From assembly GCA_023091735.1 (NCBI GenBank), contig JALKBU010000892.1, positions 1 to 21,534 of the forward strand: a stretch of DNA of 21,534 nt, in the 5' to 3' direction. This document shows, in pieces, positions 1 through 8,428 of this stretch. The first letter of the stretch is position 1, and the number at the start of each line of letters is the position of its first letter. This DNA is from Trichomonas tenax. Lineage: Eukaryota; Parabasalia; Trichomonadida; Trichomonadidae. The position numbers and the translations under genes were made by a program. Below the pieces are notes generated by a model, which saw only the letters and a list, made by a program, of their open reading frames with translations, had not been told where the DNA came from and did not search any database.

Positions 1-232
1 CCATTTTTTGGTTTTGTTTTTCTTTCTTTTTTTCATATATATCATTCTTTCTCTCATACGCTGTAAACTCTTATGTGCCCACAAACGACAACTGAATATG
101 CAACAAAATATATTAAATGAAAAGACTTCAAACAGATTATTTCGAAATGAAACACAAACATTGATAGCGTTATGTGATAGAATAATAAATATATATTTTA
201 TTTTTTAAAACAAATACAATATCAATAGGGCC
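1..232. other. AT-rich flank downstream of the propeller/solenoid gene
   Basis: Low-complexity AT-rich sequence with T runs at the left edge. On the minus strand it is the 3' flank of the gene ending at 233. Just past the stop it contains a 12-base word (226-237 on plus, TAGGGCCTTAAA) that recurs exactly at 2775-2786 and resembles the tip of the inverted termini at 2835 and 4580. A short plus-strand open frame (8-208) has AT-driven composition and no recognisable features. No RNA gene is seen. Confidence 0.5.
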
Positions 233-2236
233 TTAAAGTGTAATGAACTTAGGATTCCTGTAATATGAAAGACGCTTCTTAAGGATATTGAATACTTCAT
301 CATTGGATATCTTGACACCAGAATTAAGGACATGTGTTGATACAGCAGTTTCCGTTGCAAGAATCTTCATGCCAGCAGATAAGTTTGCTGCAGGTGCTCC
401 GGGTGGAATTTCCTTGACGATATCTTGATACGATATACCCATATCAGTACAGCGCTTGCAGAATTCCTGGAAGTAGACAGCATCATGGGATACAGCCTTG
501 ATAGTGAACGCTATAATCTCCTTATCATTCTTAATGATGTTTATGATTTCATCCCATTTTTCTTTGTAGATCATAAATTCGATGTAGCTTGTAAGAGAAA
601 CTTGCTTAACAAGGAATGCGTATTCTTCCATGCATCCAAGTCTAAGCAGTGTCTGTGCAATAGCGTTCTTGTCGAACTTCACACCACTGCTGAGGAATGA
701 CATTAGTTCGCTCTTACTGTTAACAGCGAGTCCTGTGATGTATGCCTCAACAACTTCCTGAGGTGGTCTGTCAAAGCCATGATAATAAGCATACATGAAT
801 TTCCAATCAAACCTGGAAACAGAAATGACTTTGGAAGGAGGAATCGTAATATCATTATCGCAGAAATAGCGAATGATACCATTCGTTGTTTCATTGTCAT
901 TCCTCTTCATTGCTTCTCTTACAATATCGATGAGTTCTGGAATATGTTCTGCTGCGATTTGTGGAGCATATGGAAGCAAGTTTATAACTGATCGAGGAAC
1001 TCTTGCCTTGAGATAAAGGCGAAATGCATCTTTCTTGTTATCTGATGCTTCCAAAATCTTTGCAAATGGAACTAAAGGGATTCCTTTGACATTAATCATC
1101 TCCATGATCTTTCTCGCTGACTCCTGACTGCTCAAATGTTCTGGCCACTTGAGTGCTAACGAAGACCACTGATTAAAAAGCTGTCTGCGCCATAATTCTT
1201 CAAGCATCAAAGGGACGAGGCGATCACATTGCGGATTTCCGGGCTGAAGTTTTGCACCAAGCGTCAGTAATCCAAATATCAACAAGAAAACATAGAATAT
1301 CTCCCTTTCTCCGACATTTCCAAGCGTTGCAATGGCCTTAATGATGTCTGCATCGGGCGCAGTGATTTTGTTGAATAATTCTGGCATTTGATGGACAACG
1401 AGCATGTATTGAGGTCCGGCGGCAAGCGCGAAGCTGAATGACGTTCCAAATACCAATGTACTCGGGAAATCTATTGGAGAACTCCATTCACTTCTTCCAA
1501 ATGTGTTGACTCTCAAAACTTGCTTATTATTATCGGTTTTGAACACACCAAAGACTGTTTTACCGCTGAATCCAATAGGTGCTATGTCAACACAGTTCTC
1601 TGGCAACTGAATCTGCTGTCTGAGAGTAATTTCATGTGTATCGACCAATAATGGCTGTATTGAGTCCTTTCCGACAATGTAGAACGCTCTTTTGTCGTAA
1701 GAGAACGCGAGCTTGGGATTCGCTGGTATCGTTAAATGTGTCATAGATATCATTGCCGTATTTTCAGAAACGACAACAAATGAATTTTCAGTGAGCACGT
1801 AAACCCTGTCTGGTGATGATGCCAATGAAAGTATGCGTGAGTCGCTTGTAAAGAGCAGTGTGCATTTGTGATTTTGAATATCCCAATTAAATATGTTGTG
1901 CTCGTCTCCGATCACTGCATTTTGCTTGGACATAAGTGAGGCGAACTTACTGTTGATAAAAATTGGCAAACGCTTTGGCGTGAAAGTATTATCATCGAAA
2001 ATTAAAACTTGTGGCGTGTTATTGACAAAAATAGCTATTGGCATCTCATACGTCATCAGCGAGAAAGCGGTTATTCCTTGTTGATTCGTATATTTGAACT
2101 CATTAATTAATAATGAATATTGAAAAACGAAGATTTTTTGACCTTTGTTAACGACAATACTGTACTCCCCATCGTTGGCGACCAAATAAGGATCAACAAA
2201 ATTCTGTGTGATAAATGGATAAGCCTGCGTGTTCAT
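233..2236 (-). CDS. Beta-propeller/alpha-solenoid protein, Vps-C or protocoatomer type
   Basis: Complete 667-residue ORF. Residues 1 to about 290 are beta-rich with repeated short hydrophobic strands and fit a WD-like propeller; from about 330 to the end the protein is helical and solenoid-like. This two-part architecture is that of HOPS/CORVET subunits (Vps11/16/18/39/41, Vps8), clathrin-like coats and scaffold nucleoporins. Known members act as tethers or coats on endolysosomal membranes or in the nuclear pore. There is no C-terminal RING finger (no Cys/His cluster), so Vps11, Vps18 and Vps41-like endings are less likely. Residues 312-328 are unusually hydrophobic and could be a buried helix or a membrane segment. 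The start is supported by an initiator-like TCAAT motif 23 nt upstream. I cannot assign a specific family by eye; the architecture is more secure than the name. Confidence 0.45.
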   Translation of the reverse strand: MNTQAYPFITQNFVDPYLVANDGEYSIVVNKGQKIFVFQYSLLINEFKYTNQQGITAFSLMTYEMPIAIFVNNTPQVLIFDDNTFTPKRLPIFINSKFASLMSKQNAVIGDEHNIFNWDIQNHKCTLLFTSDSRILSLASSPDRVYVLTENSFVVVSENTAMISMTHLTIPANPKLAFSYDKRAFYIVGKDSIQPLLVDTHEITLRQQIQLPENCVDIAPIGFSGKTVFGVFKTDNNKQVLRVNTFGRSEWSSPIDFPSTLVFGTSFSFALAAGPQYMLVVHQMPELFNKITAPDADIIKAIATLGNVGEREIFYVFLLIFGLLTLGAKLQPGNPQCDRLVPLMLEELWRRQLFNQWSSLALKWPEHLSSQESARKIMEMINVKGIPLVPFAKILEASDNKKDAFRLYLKARVPRSVINLLPYAPQIAAEHIPELIDIVREAMKRNDNETTNGIIRYFCDNDITIPPSKVISVSRFDWKFMYAYYHGFDRPPQEVVEAYITGLAVNSKSELMSFLSSGVKFDKNAIAQTLLRLGCMEEYAFLVKQVSLTSYIEFMIYKEKWDEIINIIKNDKEIIAFTIKAVSHDAVYFQEFCKRCTDMGISYQDIVKEIPPGAPAANLSAGMKILATETAVSTHVLNSGVKISNDEVFNILKKRLSYYRNPKFITL

Positions 2237-2259
2237 TTTTTTAATTTGAATAAAATTGA
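2237..2259 (-). promoter_or_regulatory. Initiator-like core promoter of the propeller/solenoid gene
   Basis: On the minus strand the 23 nt before the ATG begin TCAATTTTATTCAA and end in an A-rich stretch. Nearly the same block, TCAATTTTTTCAA plus A-run, precedes the gene starting at 9406 at almost the same distance. Trichomonad genes are known to use an Inr (TCA+1Y(T/A)) a few to about 20 nt before the ATG. This motif resembles it but has A at the fourth position. Transcription start is inferred, not seen. Confidence 0.4.
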
Positions 2260-3868
2260 CATTTCATAATTTCAATATTTTTGTGTATTTATATACTACT
2301 ACACTTATAATGCTTATTTTTGATGAAATTTTTGCACAATGAGCACTTTTTATAACAGTTAATTTTCAAATCAACTTGACATTATAAAAATAAAATCATC
2401 TCTATAAACAAGTGTTATTTTGAAATAATTATTTAAAAAATAGATAGGAACTATAGTGTTCTATAAATTATTTTAAATATTAAAACAATATATCAATCAC
2501 AGATCCTCAAAAACTTCACTTTTCATGTCCATTAAAAATTGATAATAGATTTTCTGAAAGTTGTGTTTAATGCAATCATCAATTCAGAATCAACCTAATT
2601 ATGAAAATGGAATCGATTGTTAAGTTTTGCAAGAACATGATGTCAACTGTTGATCTTGAAAAGATCATAGAAAGATTTAAATTTAAATTTTGTCATATTG
2701 AAGAAAATGATGAATAACATTCCATTGTTTTTAACAAATCCTCGCTCCCAAGAGATATGGAGATTATGGCTCTTTAGGGCCTTAAACACCATAATATTAA
2801 AATATATTCTTCCTATATTTTAAAATAAAAACATTTAAGGTCCGACTTGCATCTGATGTAAACTATTCAAAAATATAACCTTATGAGATGAAATTTTACT
2901 TTTTCGGGAAGCTTAGAGAAACCTGGTATGAATTTGAATAAAAAATCTTTATATACCATGCTACTTCTATGTATATTCTAGATGTCTGTGGTATCAGATT
3001 TTGATAATTTCATAATTTCTTTCAACTCAAAAAAATCCGCAAAATTCGAGTTCTGATGAATTATTTTAACCTTATTTCGCACAGCCCTACCTGATCGGTA
3101 TTTTCATGATTTTCTTTGTTTGCTAACAACTAGAATTTTTTGGATCGGGGTATACATAGGAGATATCTTCTAATTTCTATTATTTACCCGAGAAACAGAA
3201 GGTCGAAATATGCTGAAAAAAGACTTGGATGTAAAAGTGACATGTCTGTAAAGGACATTTATGCCAAAACAAGCACACAAAACACATTCAGTTAATGTGT
3301 TTTATCTATTTTATCAACAAAAATCATTTATTTATGAGGAATAAAATTTTTCGAAAAATAAAATTTTTCTACGTGAGTTCTTACGGATGTATTATGCAAT
3401 TTAGATACCAACTGTAAGCTTGCTAACTCTCAACATTGTTTTGTTAATAAAAATATAAAATCAACAATTTATTCAATGTTCAGCCGATTTTTCATAAGAT
3501 AATCCGATATGGATATACAAAATGAGCATTCAGCAGTCGGAATTTTTGCTTTATATGCTTATTTCAGTGGGTGCATACAAGGTGTGGAACTCTTTATTTT
3601 CAAAACATTTTGGGTTGAAACTTTGGGCATAGCATCTATATGCATATAGGAACAATGTATGCATGGATCGCAAGTCTAAACAGTATCCAGAGATATGAAG
3701 CAATAAAGTCTCTATTATTGATAACATTATTTTAGCGGACAGTTTTCGCTGTATTTAAACACTGAACAGAGCGTTTTATCATTTTCAAAGGAGCAGTACC
3801 TCTAACAACAATCCAGATATAAGGTATTTATTGAATGATTTAGTCTCGATTATTTATACATCAAAAAA

Positions 3869-3937
3869 AGTGTATCAACTCTGGGGATCAGAACCAGATC
3901 AAACAAGTATGGACAGATATAACTCTTGTGTGATGCA
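3869..3937 (+). repeat. 69-bp repeat, copy 1 (relic of a small gene's 3' end)
   Basis: Matches 19309-19377 with about nine substitutions. In the frame used by the 19231-19362 ORF it reads SVSTLGIRTRSNKYGQI followed by the same TAA, then 17 more matching bases past the stop. The upstream sequence here is unrelated, so only the 3' coding end and start of the 3' UTR are present. It lies inside the inverted-terminus interval. It looks like a truncated paralogue or a transposed piece. Confidence 0.6.
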
Positions 3938-4030
3938 ATATGTATACATCGAAATGAGAATCTCGTAATAAAACTAACATTGTTGAAATATTCGCATTTA
4001 TAAATAATTTCATTTCAATTGGCTATGCTA

Positions 4031-4134
4031 AACTACATTTTTTAATTTAGGTACTCTACGGGCGTGTTTCTCACAATATTGAGAGAGCCCCCTTGAAAAA
4101 ATTGAGAGGAGTACCTAGATTAAAAAATGTAGTT
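4031..4134. repeat. 104-bp hairpin (MITE-like inverted repeat)
   Basis: Arms 4031-4056 and 4109-4134 are 26 bp each and complementary with one mismatch; the loop is 52 nt. The arms start AACTACATTTTTTAA and end GGTACTC. No clear target-site duplication is visible, although the flanks (left TAAAC, right GTTAA) could be a mutated TTAA. Too short to encode a protein. The size and form fit a miniature inverted-repeat element or a structured RNA/cruciform. Confidence 0.55.
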
Positions 4135-4594
4135 AATTTGTTTGACATAAAGAAAAAGTCAGTTTTCTATCAAATCTTATTTATATGAGAGAAAACTAAT
4201 ATTATATATTGTTGTTTTAAACATGTTGATTTGATTATTTTAATTTTTGTTTTTCAAGAAGTCGATTAATTCAATTTTACTAATATGAAATCAAATTTGC
4301 TATAATGTTGCGTAATATCATGCACACATGTACTATTAGCTAATAAAGCAACATAACTCTCTAAAACTCTTCTTAATATGTTAATTCCAAATCTATTTTT
4401 TTTAAATTTAAGAAACTAAAGCCTCTTTCCTTTACAGTTAGACTCCAAATTTGATAGTAATCATTTTAAGCAAAGGTTGTTTTTAACAAATTTTGATGTT
4501 TTCTCCCACTTATTGTAGAAGGAAAAATCATCAAAAAATTTAAGGCGAATTGCCACTTTTACATGCAAGTCGGGCCTTAATGATATTTTTAAAG

Positions 4595-4769
4595 ATGACT
4601 TCAATCTGTTTCTAGATTGGAGTGAATTTTATGATTCATCAGGATACATTACATCGAATGGCAGAAAAAATGAACAAGTTACCAGTTCTTCATCTAGTTA
4701 TTACGTTAGTTTCTGCGTTTTTTCAAAAATGTCGAATCGCGCTATTTCGATTATCACAACAAATCCATC
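4595..4769 (+). repeat. 175-bp direct repeat, copy 1
   Basis: Matches 7542-7716 at 173 of 175 positions by eye, same orientation. It covers the first part of the truncated beta-helix-like gene. Both copies start at the same point (ATGACTTCAATCTG), with unrelated sequence before it. Confidence 0.85.
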
Positions 4770-5595
4770 GACAAAATTGCTTACAGAAGACAGCGTATTC
4801 TCAGAATGCTCCAATACCGAAAAAGGAGGTTCACTTCTTTTCGAAAGCGAAGGACAGTGTGTGCAAAATCGAATCTGCAGCTACAGATCTAAAGCCAATG
4901 GTAATTCTCACACCATTAGAGGCTGTCATTGCTTTGTTGATGTCTCATGGACTAATCCATTCCAGAGCAAAATTCTTTTCTCTTCTATCACTGAATCTGG
5001 AGCAGGAAGTGTAACAGGATATGGAAATTTACTTTTCAAAAATGGTGAAGTCAATATTTCATCAATTAATTTGTCTTACGCATCTTTGAATTCATATTGT
5101 CTTGTTTGCATTTGGCCAATTACTTCAAACTCATCAATTAAATACTCAGATTTTGTAAATAACTCCCAATCTTCATATTCTAATTCTTTTTCCAGATTTT
5201 TTGGATCTTCATCATCAATATATATTGAAATACAAGATTGCAATATCATGAAAAATACAAAAGGGAATTGTTTAATAAATTTAGATAGTGTCAGTTTATT
5301 AATCTCGAAATGCAATTTTCAAAGCAATCAATATTCTTTCACAATTTATGGCAAAGCTACTGTCTCAGAATGTTATTTTGATGAATATAAAGGAGTAACG
5401 ACTATTTTAAACAGATTGAATCAACAAACAGATCTTAAACTTTCATTTATCTCAACATACAAATGTGAAGCATTAAATCCAATTATTTTTAACAAACCAA
5501 ATACAACAATTGTAACACAGATTGTCAAACCAAATTTCTATTTTTGTTTATCTGAAAAGATATTCTTTGTTTATCAGGTAATATTATCTTATTAA
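4595..5595 (+). pseudogene. Truncated beta-helix-like surface protein gene
   Basis: An open frame runs from about 4519 to the TAA at 5593-5595, with family-like sequence from about 4594. It is rich in Ser, Asn, Thr, Ile and Tyr with scattered Cys, and short segments repeat the pattern 'strand-polar-strand' (for example SLLISKCNFQSNQYSFTIYG). That is typical of right-handed beta-helix (Pmp/adhesin-like) extracellular proteins expanded in trichomonads. The first in-frame ATG is only at 4729, inside the conserved part, so the N-terminal region and signal peptide are missing. The end also lacks the membrane anchor expected of full-length relatives. I judge it a fragment. An ATG at 4632 opens a different, wrong frame. 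Its 5' 175 bp recur at 7542. Family assignment is by composition and pattern only. Confidence 0.5.
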
Positions 5596-5641
5596 ACAAT
5601 AATAAATACATTTTATTTTCAATCTACTCACGAGCTATTTA

Positions 5642-5902
5642 TCATCTCATGAATCTGTTCAACGCTCTGTGTAAAAGTTTTGAATTCCTTGTGAGCGCAA
5701 CTTGATGTCTTTGATAACTTTCTTCAATACATATATAACACGTGACTAGAATCACAAGGAATGCATCAATCATTCTCTCTTGTGTTGATGGTTCATCATA
5801 CATCAAAAGTTGACCAAAAATCTCAATATAGCCTTCTTGTGTGAAAAGACCTTCAACGAACTTAATATAAATGAAGTAAAATACATTTGTTAATAATTCT
5901 AT
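5642..5902 (-). pseudogene. Remnant of an unrecognised domain (related to 7795-7998)
   Basis: On the minus strand an open frame of about 86 codons runs from 5902 to a TGA at 5642-5644, without an upstream ATG. Its beginning, LLTNVFYFIYIKFVEGLF, parallels the start of the 7998 frame, LPNVPNFIDAKLVEDHII, and both continue as helical sequence followed by a basic RNSKLLHRALNR / HSTKFFSQAIKD segment. I read them as two diverged copies of one short helical domain, probably the N-terminal part of the ankyrin-repeat family that decays next to them. There is a stop just upstream in frame. Function is unknown. Confidence 0.35.
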
Positions 5903-6246
5903 TCACGAAAAATCGTTAAATATATCATAGAACATTTTGGCTATTGTCAATAATTTACAGTGTCATAGATGATCTCACAGGAATATATTAATTCTTCTAT
6001 TTTTTTATTAATGATACAATGAAAAAAGAATCTGATCAAAATGCAGTACATATGAACGCAAGTGATATTTAAAATAATGTATATAAATACTGTAGCATTA
6101 TGCAAACGCAGAATGCTTTCTTGGCGCATTATATGCTTTATTATCTAGATTGCAATGAAGTGAATTTTCAATAAAATCTTCTTTTTTATAATTGATTTTT
6201 TTAAAATTATTTTTATCATATTTTAATCAAAAGATCAACAATTACC
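5903..6246. other. AT-rich spacer, no gene seen
   Basis: Between two minus-strand pseudogene fragments. A short minus-strand open frame (5947-6129) is Ile/Tyr-rich with no recognisable motif and is probably compositional. No structured repeat found. Confidence 0.5.
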
Positions 6247-7086
6247 TGATTGCCATACTTTCAAGCAACCTGCCGAGAGATGCTGCCGTAGACATCATTA
6301 GAATTAAGTTCTGCACCTGATTCGATCAGAATTTGGGCCCATTCTGTTGGATTAAAATGGATTGCGCACATTAATGGTGTGAAGCCAAGATCGCCTCATT
6401 TATTGATATAAATCGATCAGCAGTTTCTGCATTTCTTGGCAGTTCATATAGGCTGCTCTTGCAAGTCAACTCCTGCATCTATCAATAGTTTCATAAGTAC
6501 AGGTTTTTCTTTTGCCATATGGATTGGATATATTCAGAATCCGATCGGCAAATCAATCATTACATCTTTTGAAATGAGAACAGAAGCGACTTCAAATGTA
6601 TTATATTGATTGCACAGTGCTGCTGTGTACATTCATATTCATTGTCATTTGAGTCAACATCTGCTCCACACTCGATCGAGTTTCTTTGAAACACTCGCAA
6701 AGCAGTTCATTGCGCAGTGATGCAAAGCTGCATAACATTCATCACCATCCTCTGCATCTTCGCTAGCACCAAGTTCGATTAACTCTCCCTCGTGAGCCGA
6801 ATTTCAAAATTTTATGCTATCAATCAGACATTTATCAATGTCTGTCTCGACTTTATATTTTTTGACGAAATTATCGAAGATCATGCTTTGATCACATTTT
6901 TGTTTTGTATTTGATTTGAAAGCGGAAATTATATCTTTTATATATTATGATAGTTATTGAGGCCGAATTTCTCAATTTTACATTATTTTTTTTGCAGTAG
7001 AGGTCATTGTTGAATGATGTATTTTCTTTGATACACATCGAAACGCCTTTGATCAATCTTGGGTTTGCATATAATTTTTCGAACAT
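6247..7086 (-). pseudogene. Decayed ankyrin-repeat protein gene
   Basis: Reading the minus strand from 7086 downward, coherent protein sequence appears in alternating frames. There is an N-terminal helical part, then KYKVETDIDKCLIDSIKF (like the linker before ankyrin repeats in trichomonad proteins with a DUF3447-like region). Degraded repeats follow: ELIELGASEDAEDGDE, ALHHCAMNCFASV, GADVDSNDNEY, VLMKLLIDAGVDL, TPLMCAIHF and ILIESGAELNSNDVYG. The motifs 'LLIDAGVDL' and 'G-hydrophobic-PLM-CAI' are ankyrin helices. At least five frameshifts or in-frame stops break the frame, so it cannot make the full protein. Ankyrin proteins are scaffold or binding modules; this copy is dead. The ankyrin identity is secure; exact ends are approximate. 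Confidence 0.75.
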
Positions 7087-7541
7087 CCGTTGGAAGTGTT
7101 ATCAGTATTGATCAACGAAATCTGGATTGCAATCGCATATTGCCGCTATCAATCGAAATATTGCAGGAAGATCAATTTGAAAGTATTATATAATAATTGT
7201 GCAGTTGTTGTATTTCTCCTTCCTTCATGTTCATCAATCGATCTTGAAGACGACAAAGTAAATGGTCTCGTAGTCGTCCAACTTCTTATTGGAATGATTT
7301 ATTTTCTTCCGGTTTTAATTTGCACATTGGACTTCTAACTAATCTATAACGTGATGACTAAAAGGCAATAGAATTTTAATGATGCATGAGACAATCGAGA
7401 TTCACAAAATTACCATTTTGACAAATAACAGAACTACATATTTTTTGATATCCAGTGTTCAATATGCTTAGATTCTTATTCCAATGATTTAGAGCAACAA
7501 AGCAAAACGGATCAAGTTTTAACCTTATTTTATATGTAATA
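7087..7541. other. Spacer upstream of the ankyrin remnant
   Basis: May hold further decayed N-terminal sequence of the same ankyrin gene on the minus strand (a hydrophilic helical reading around 7180-7290 includes MKEGEIQQLHNYY), but frames are broken. The plus-strand open frame 7090-7338 has no recognisable motif and lies opposite this. Nothing else is seen. Confidence 0.35.
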
Positions 7542-7716
7542 ATGACTTCAATCTGTTTCTAGATTGGAGTGAATTTTATGATTCATCAGGATACATTACA
7601 TCGAATGGCAGAAAAAACGAACAAGTTACCAGTCCTTCATCTAGTTATTACGTTAGTTTCTGCGTTTTTTCAAAAATGTCGAATCGCGCTATTTCGATTA
7701 TCACAACAAATCCATC
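7542..7716 (+). repeat. 175-bp direct repeat, copy 2 (beta-helix gene fragment)
   Basis: Second copy of 4595-4769. The two differences are a synonymous T/C in an Asn codon and a T/C changing Ser to Pro. Similarity stops abruptly at both ends; after 7716 the sequence reads into unrelated DNA, so this is an orphan gene fragment. It lies between two parts of minus-strand ankyrin-type remnants and may have inserted there. Confidence 0.85.
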
Positions 7717-7794
7717 TACATCATCAGCAATGAATCTGTATAAATAAATATTTTTTATCATTGCTGGCGTTTTTTTTCATCTCGAGGATTACTT

Positions 7795-7998
7795 CAAAAA
7801 TCATGAGAACATCTTGATGTCTTTGATAGCTTGTGAGAAGAACTTTGTTGAATGGGGTATTTGTCGGAATTGTGATGATTGTTCACCATGCACCAAACAC
7901 AAGATAAGTTTCTCGAATATGTGATCTTGTATGATATGATCTTCAACGAGCTTAGCATCGATGAAGTTCGGTACATTTGGCAACGATTCAATCAACAT
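7795..7998 (-). pseudogene. Remnant of an unrecognised helical domain (copy 2)
   Basis: A 65-codon open frame begins MLIESLPNVPNFIDAKLVED and ends at a TGA (7801-7803). The reading after the stop shows further broken sequence. It resembles the 5642-5902 remnant on the same strand. On the minus strand it lies upstream of the ankyrin remnant (6247-7086) and could be that gene's severed N-terminal domain, separated by the inserted 175-bp repeat and spacer. A start codon is present, but such a short product with a truncated domain is unlikely to be functional. Confidence 0.35.
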
Positions 7999-8428
7999 TT
8001 TCTGATCTAAGAAATTTTATTTCGTCTATTGGCAAATAGTCTACACTTCACAATACGCGAGGCTTTATTCAACCAACCAAATCAAGTGGAGTACTTTTGA
8101 GCATACTCCCTCTATCCTTGGATAAAAATTTGCTATTATGATAACATTTGACTAAAAGTGTTATACTCAAATTCAATTAGTGAGGACTTCTCAATTTGTG
8201 CACTCCATTATTTCAAGGAATTTAGTACCTTTCAGTTCCTTTTATATCTTAAATGAAATAAGGAACGAAGTGTTGAAAATAATCAAATGAATTATTAATA
8301 ATAGTTATATTAGATTGAAACTTTTTAAATGTTGGTGTATAAGAATGCGTTTATTATTTATTTAGTGAGTTGTATTAAGATGATGAAAATAATAATTTTT
8401 TATTTGAAGTTAACGTAATAGAATGAAT
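7999..8428. other. AT-rich spacer, 3' flank of the EEP-like gene
   Basis: No gene seen. Contains a small imperfect hairpin near 8091-8111 (GAGTA ... TACTC) and AT-rich sequence near the 3' end of the gene finishing at 8429. Confidence 0.4.

Larger units (their letters stand above)
2835..4580. mobile_element. Candidate non-autonomous element bounded by 18-bp inverted termini
   Basis: The left end 2835-2852 reads TTAAGGTCCGACTTGCAT. The right end 4563-4580, reverse-complemented, is TTAAGGCCCGACTTGCAT, one mismatch in 18. Both ends carry TTAA outermost, so a TTAA target-site duplication (as in piggyBac-type elements) or a TA duplication with a palindromic tip are both possible. The interior (1.7 kb) encodes no recognisable transposase, so if mobile it was non-autonomous or decayed. 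Two inverted 18-mers alone are modest evidence; the inner flanks do not extend the match. Confidence 0.35.
2260..4594. other. Gene-poor AT-rich interval with repeats
   Basis: About 2.3 kb with no convincing intact gene. All frames are broken by frequent stops. It holds the inverted-terminus interval 2835-4580, the nested hairpin 4031-4134 and a 69-bp copy of sequence found beside TOR (3869-3937). A 38-codon open frame at 2601-2717 (plus) is too short to call. Nothing else recognisable was found. Confidence 0.5.

Noticed and set aside
8..208. 66-codon plus-strand frame at the left edge
   Set aside because: Begins in a T-rich tract; Phe/Leu/Ile-rich translation is typical of low-complexity DNA.
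2601..2717. 38-codon ORF starting MKMESIVKFCKNMM
   Set aside because: Plausible peptide but too short, with no paralogue in the window and no promoter motif; may be a relic.
3345..3370. Local direct repeat of AAAATTTTTC
   Set aside because: Short and made of A/T runs; expected by chance in such DNA.
4622..5014. 130-codon plus-strand frame with an ATG at 4632
   Set aside because: Out of frame with the beta-helix-like sequence; it is only open because of the neighbouring coding frame.
7090..7338. 82-codon plus-strand frame, hydrophobic C-terminal half
   Set aside because: Lies opposite probable decayed minus-strand ankyrin-gene sequence; no support as a gene.
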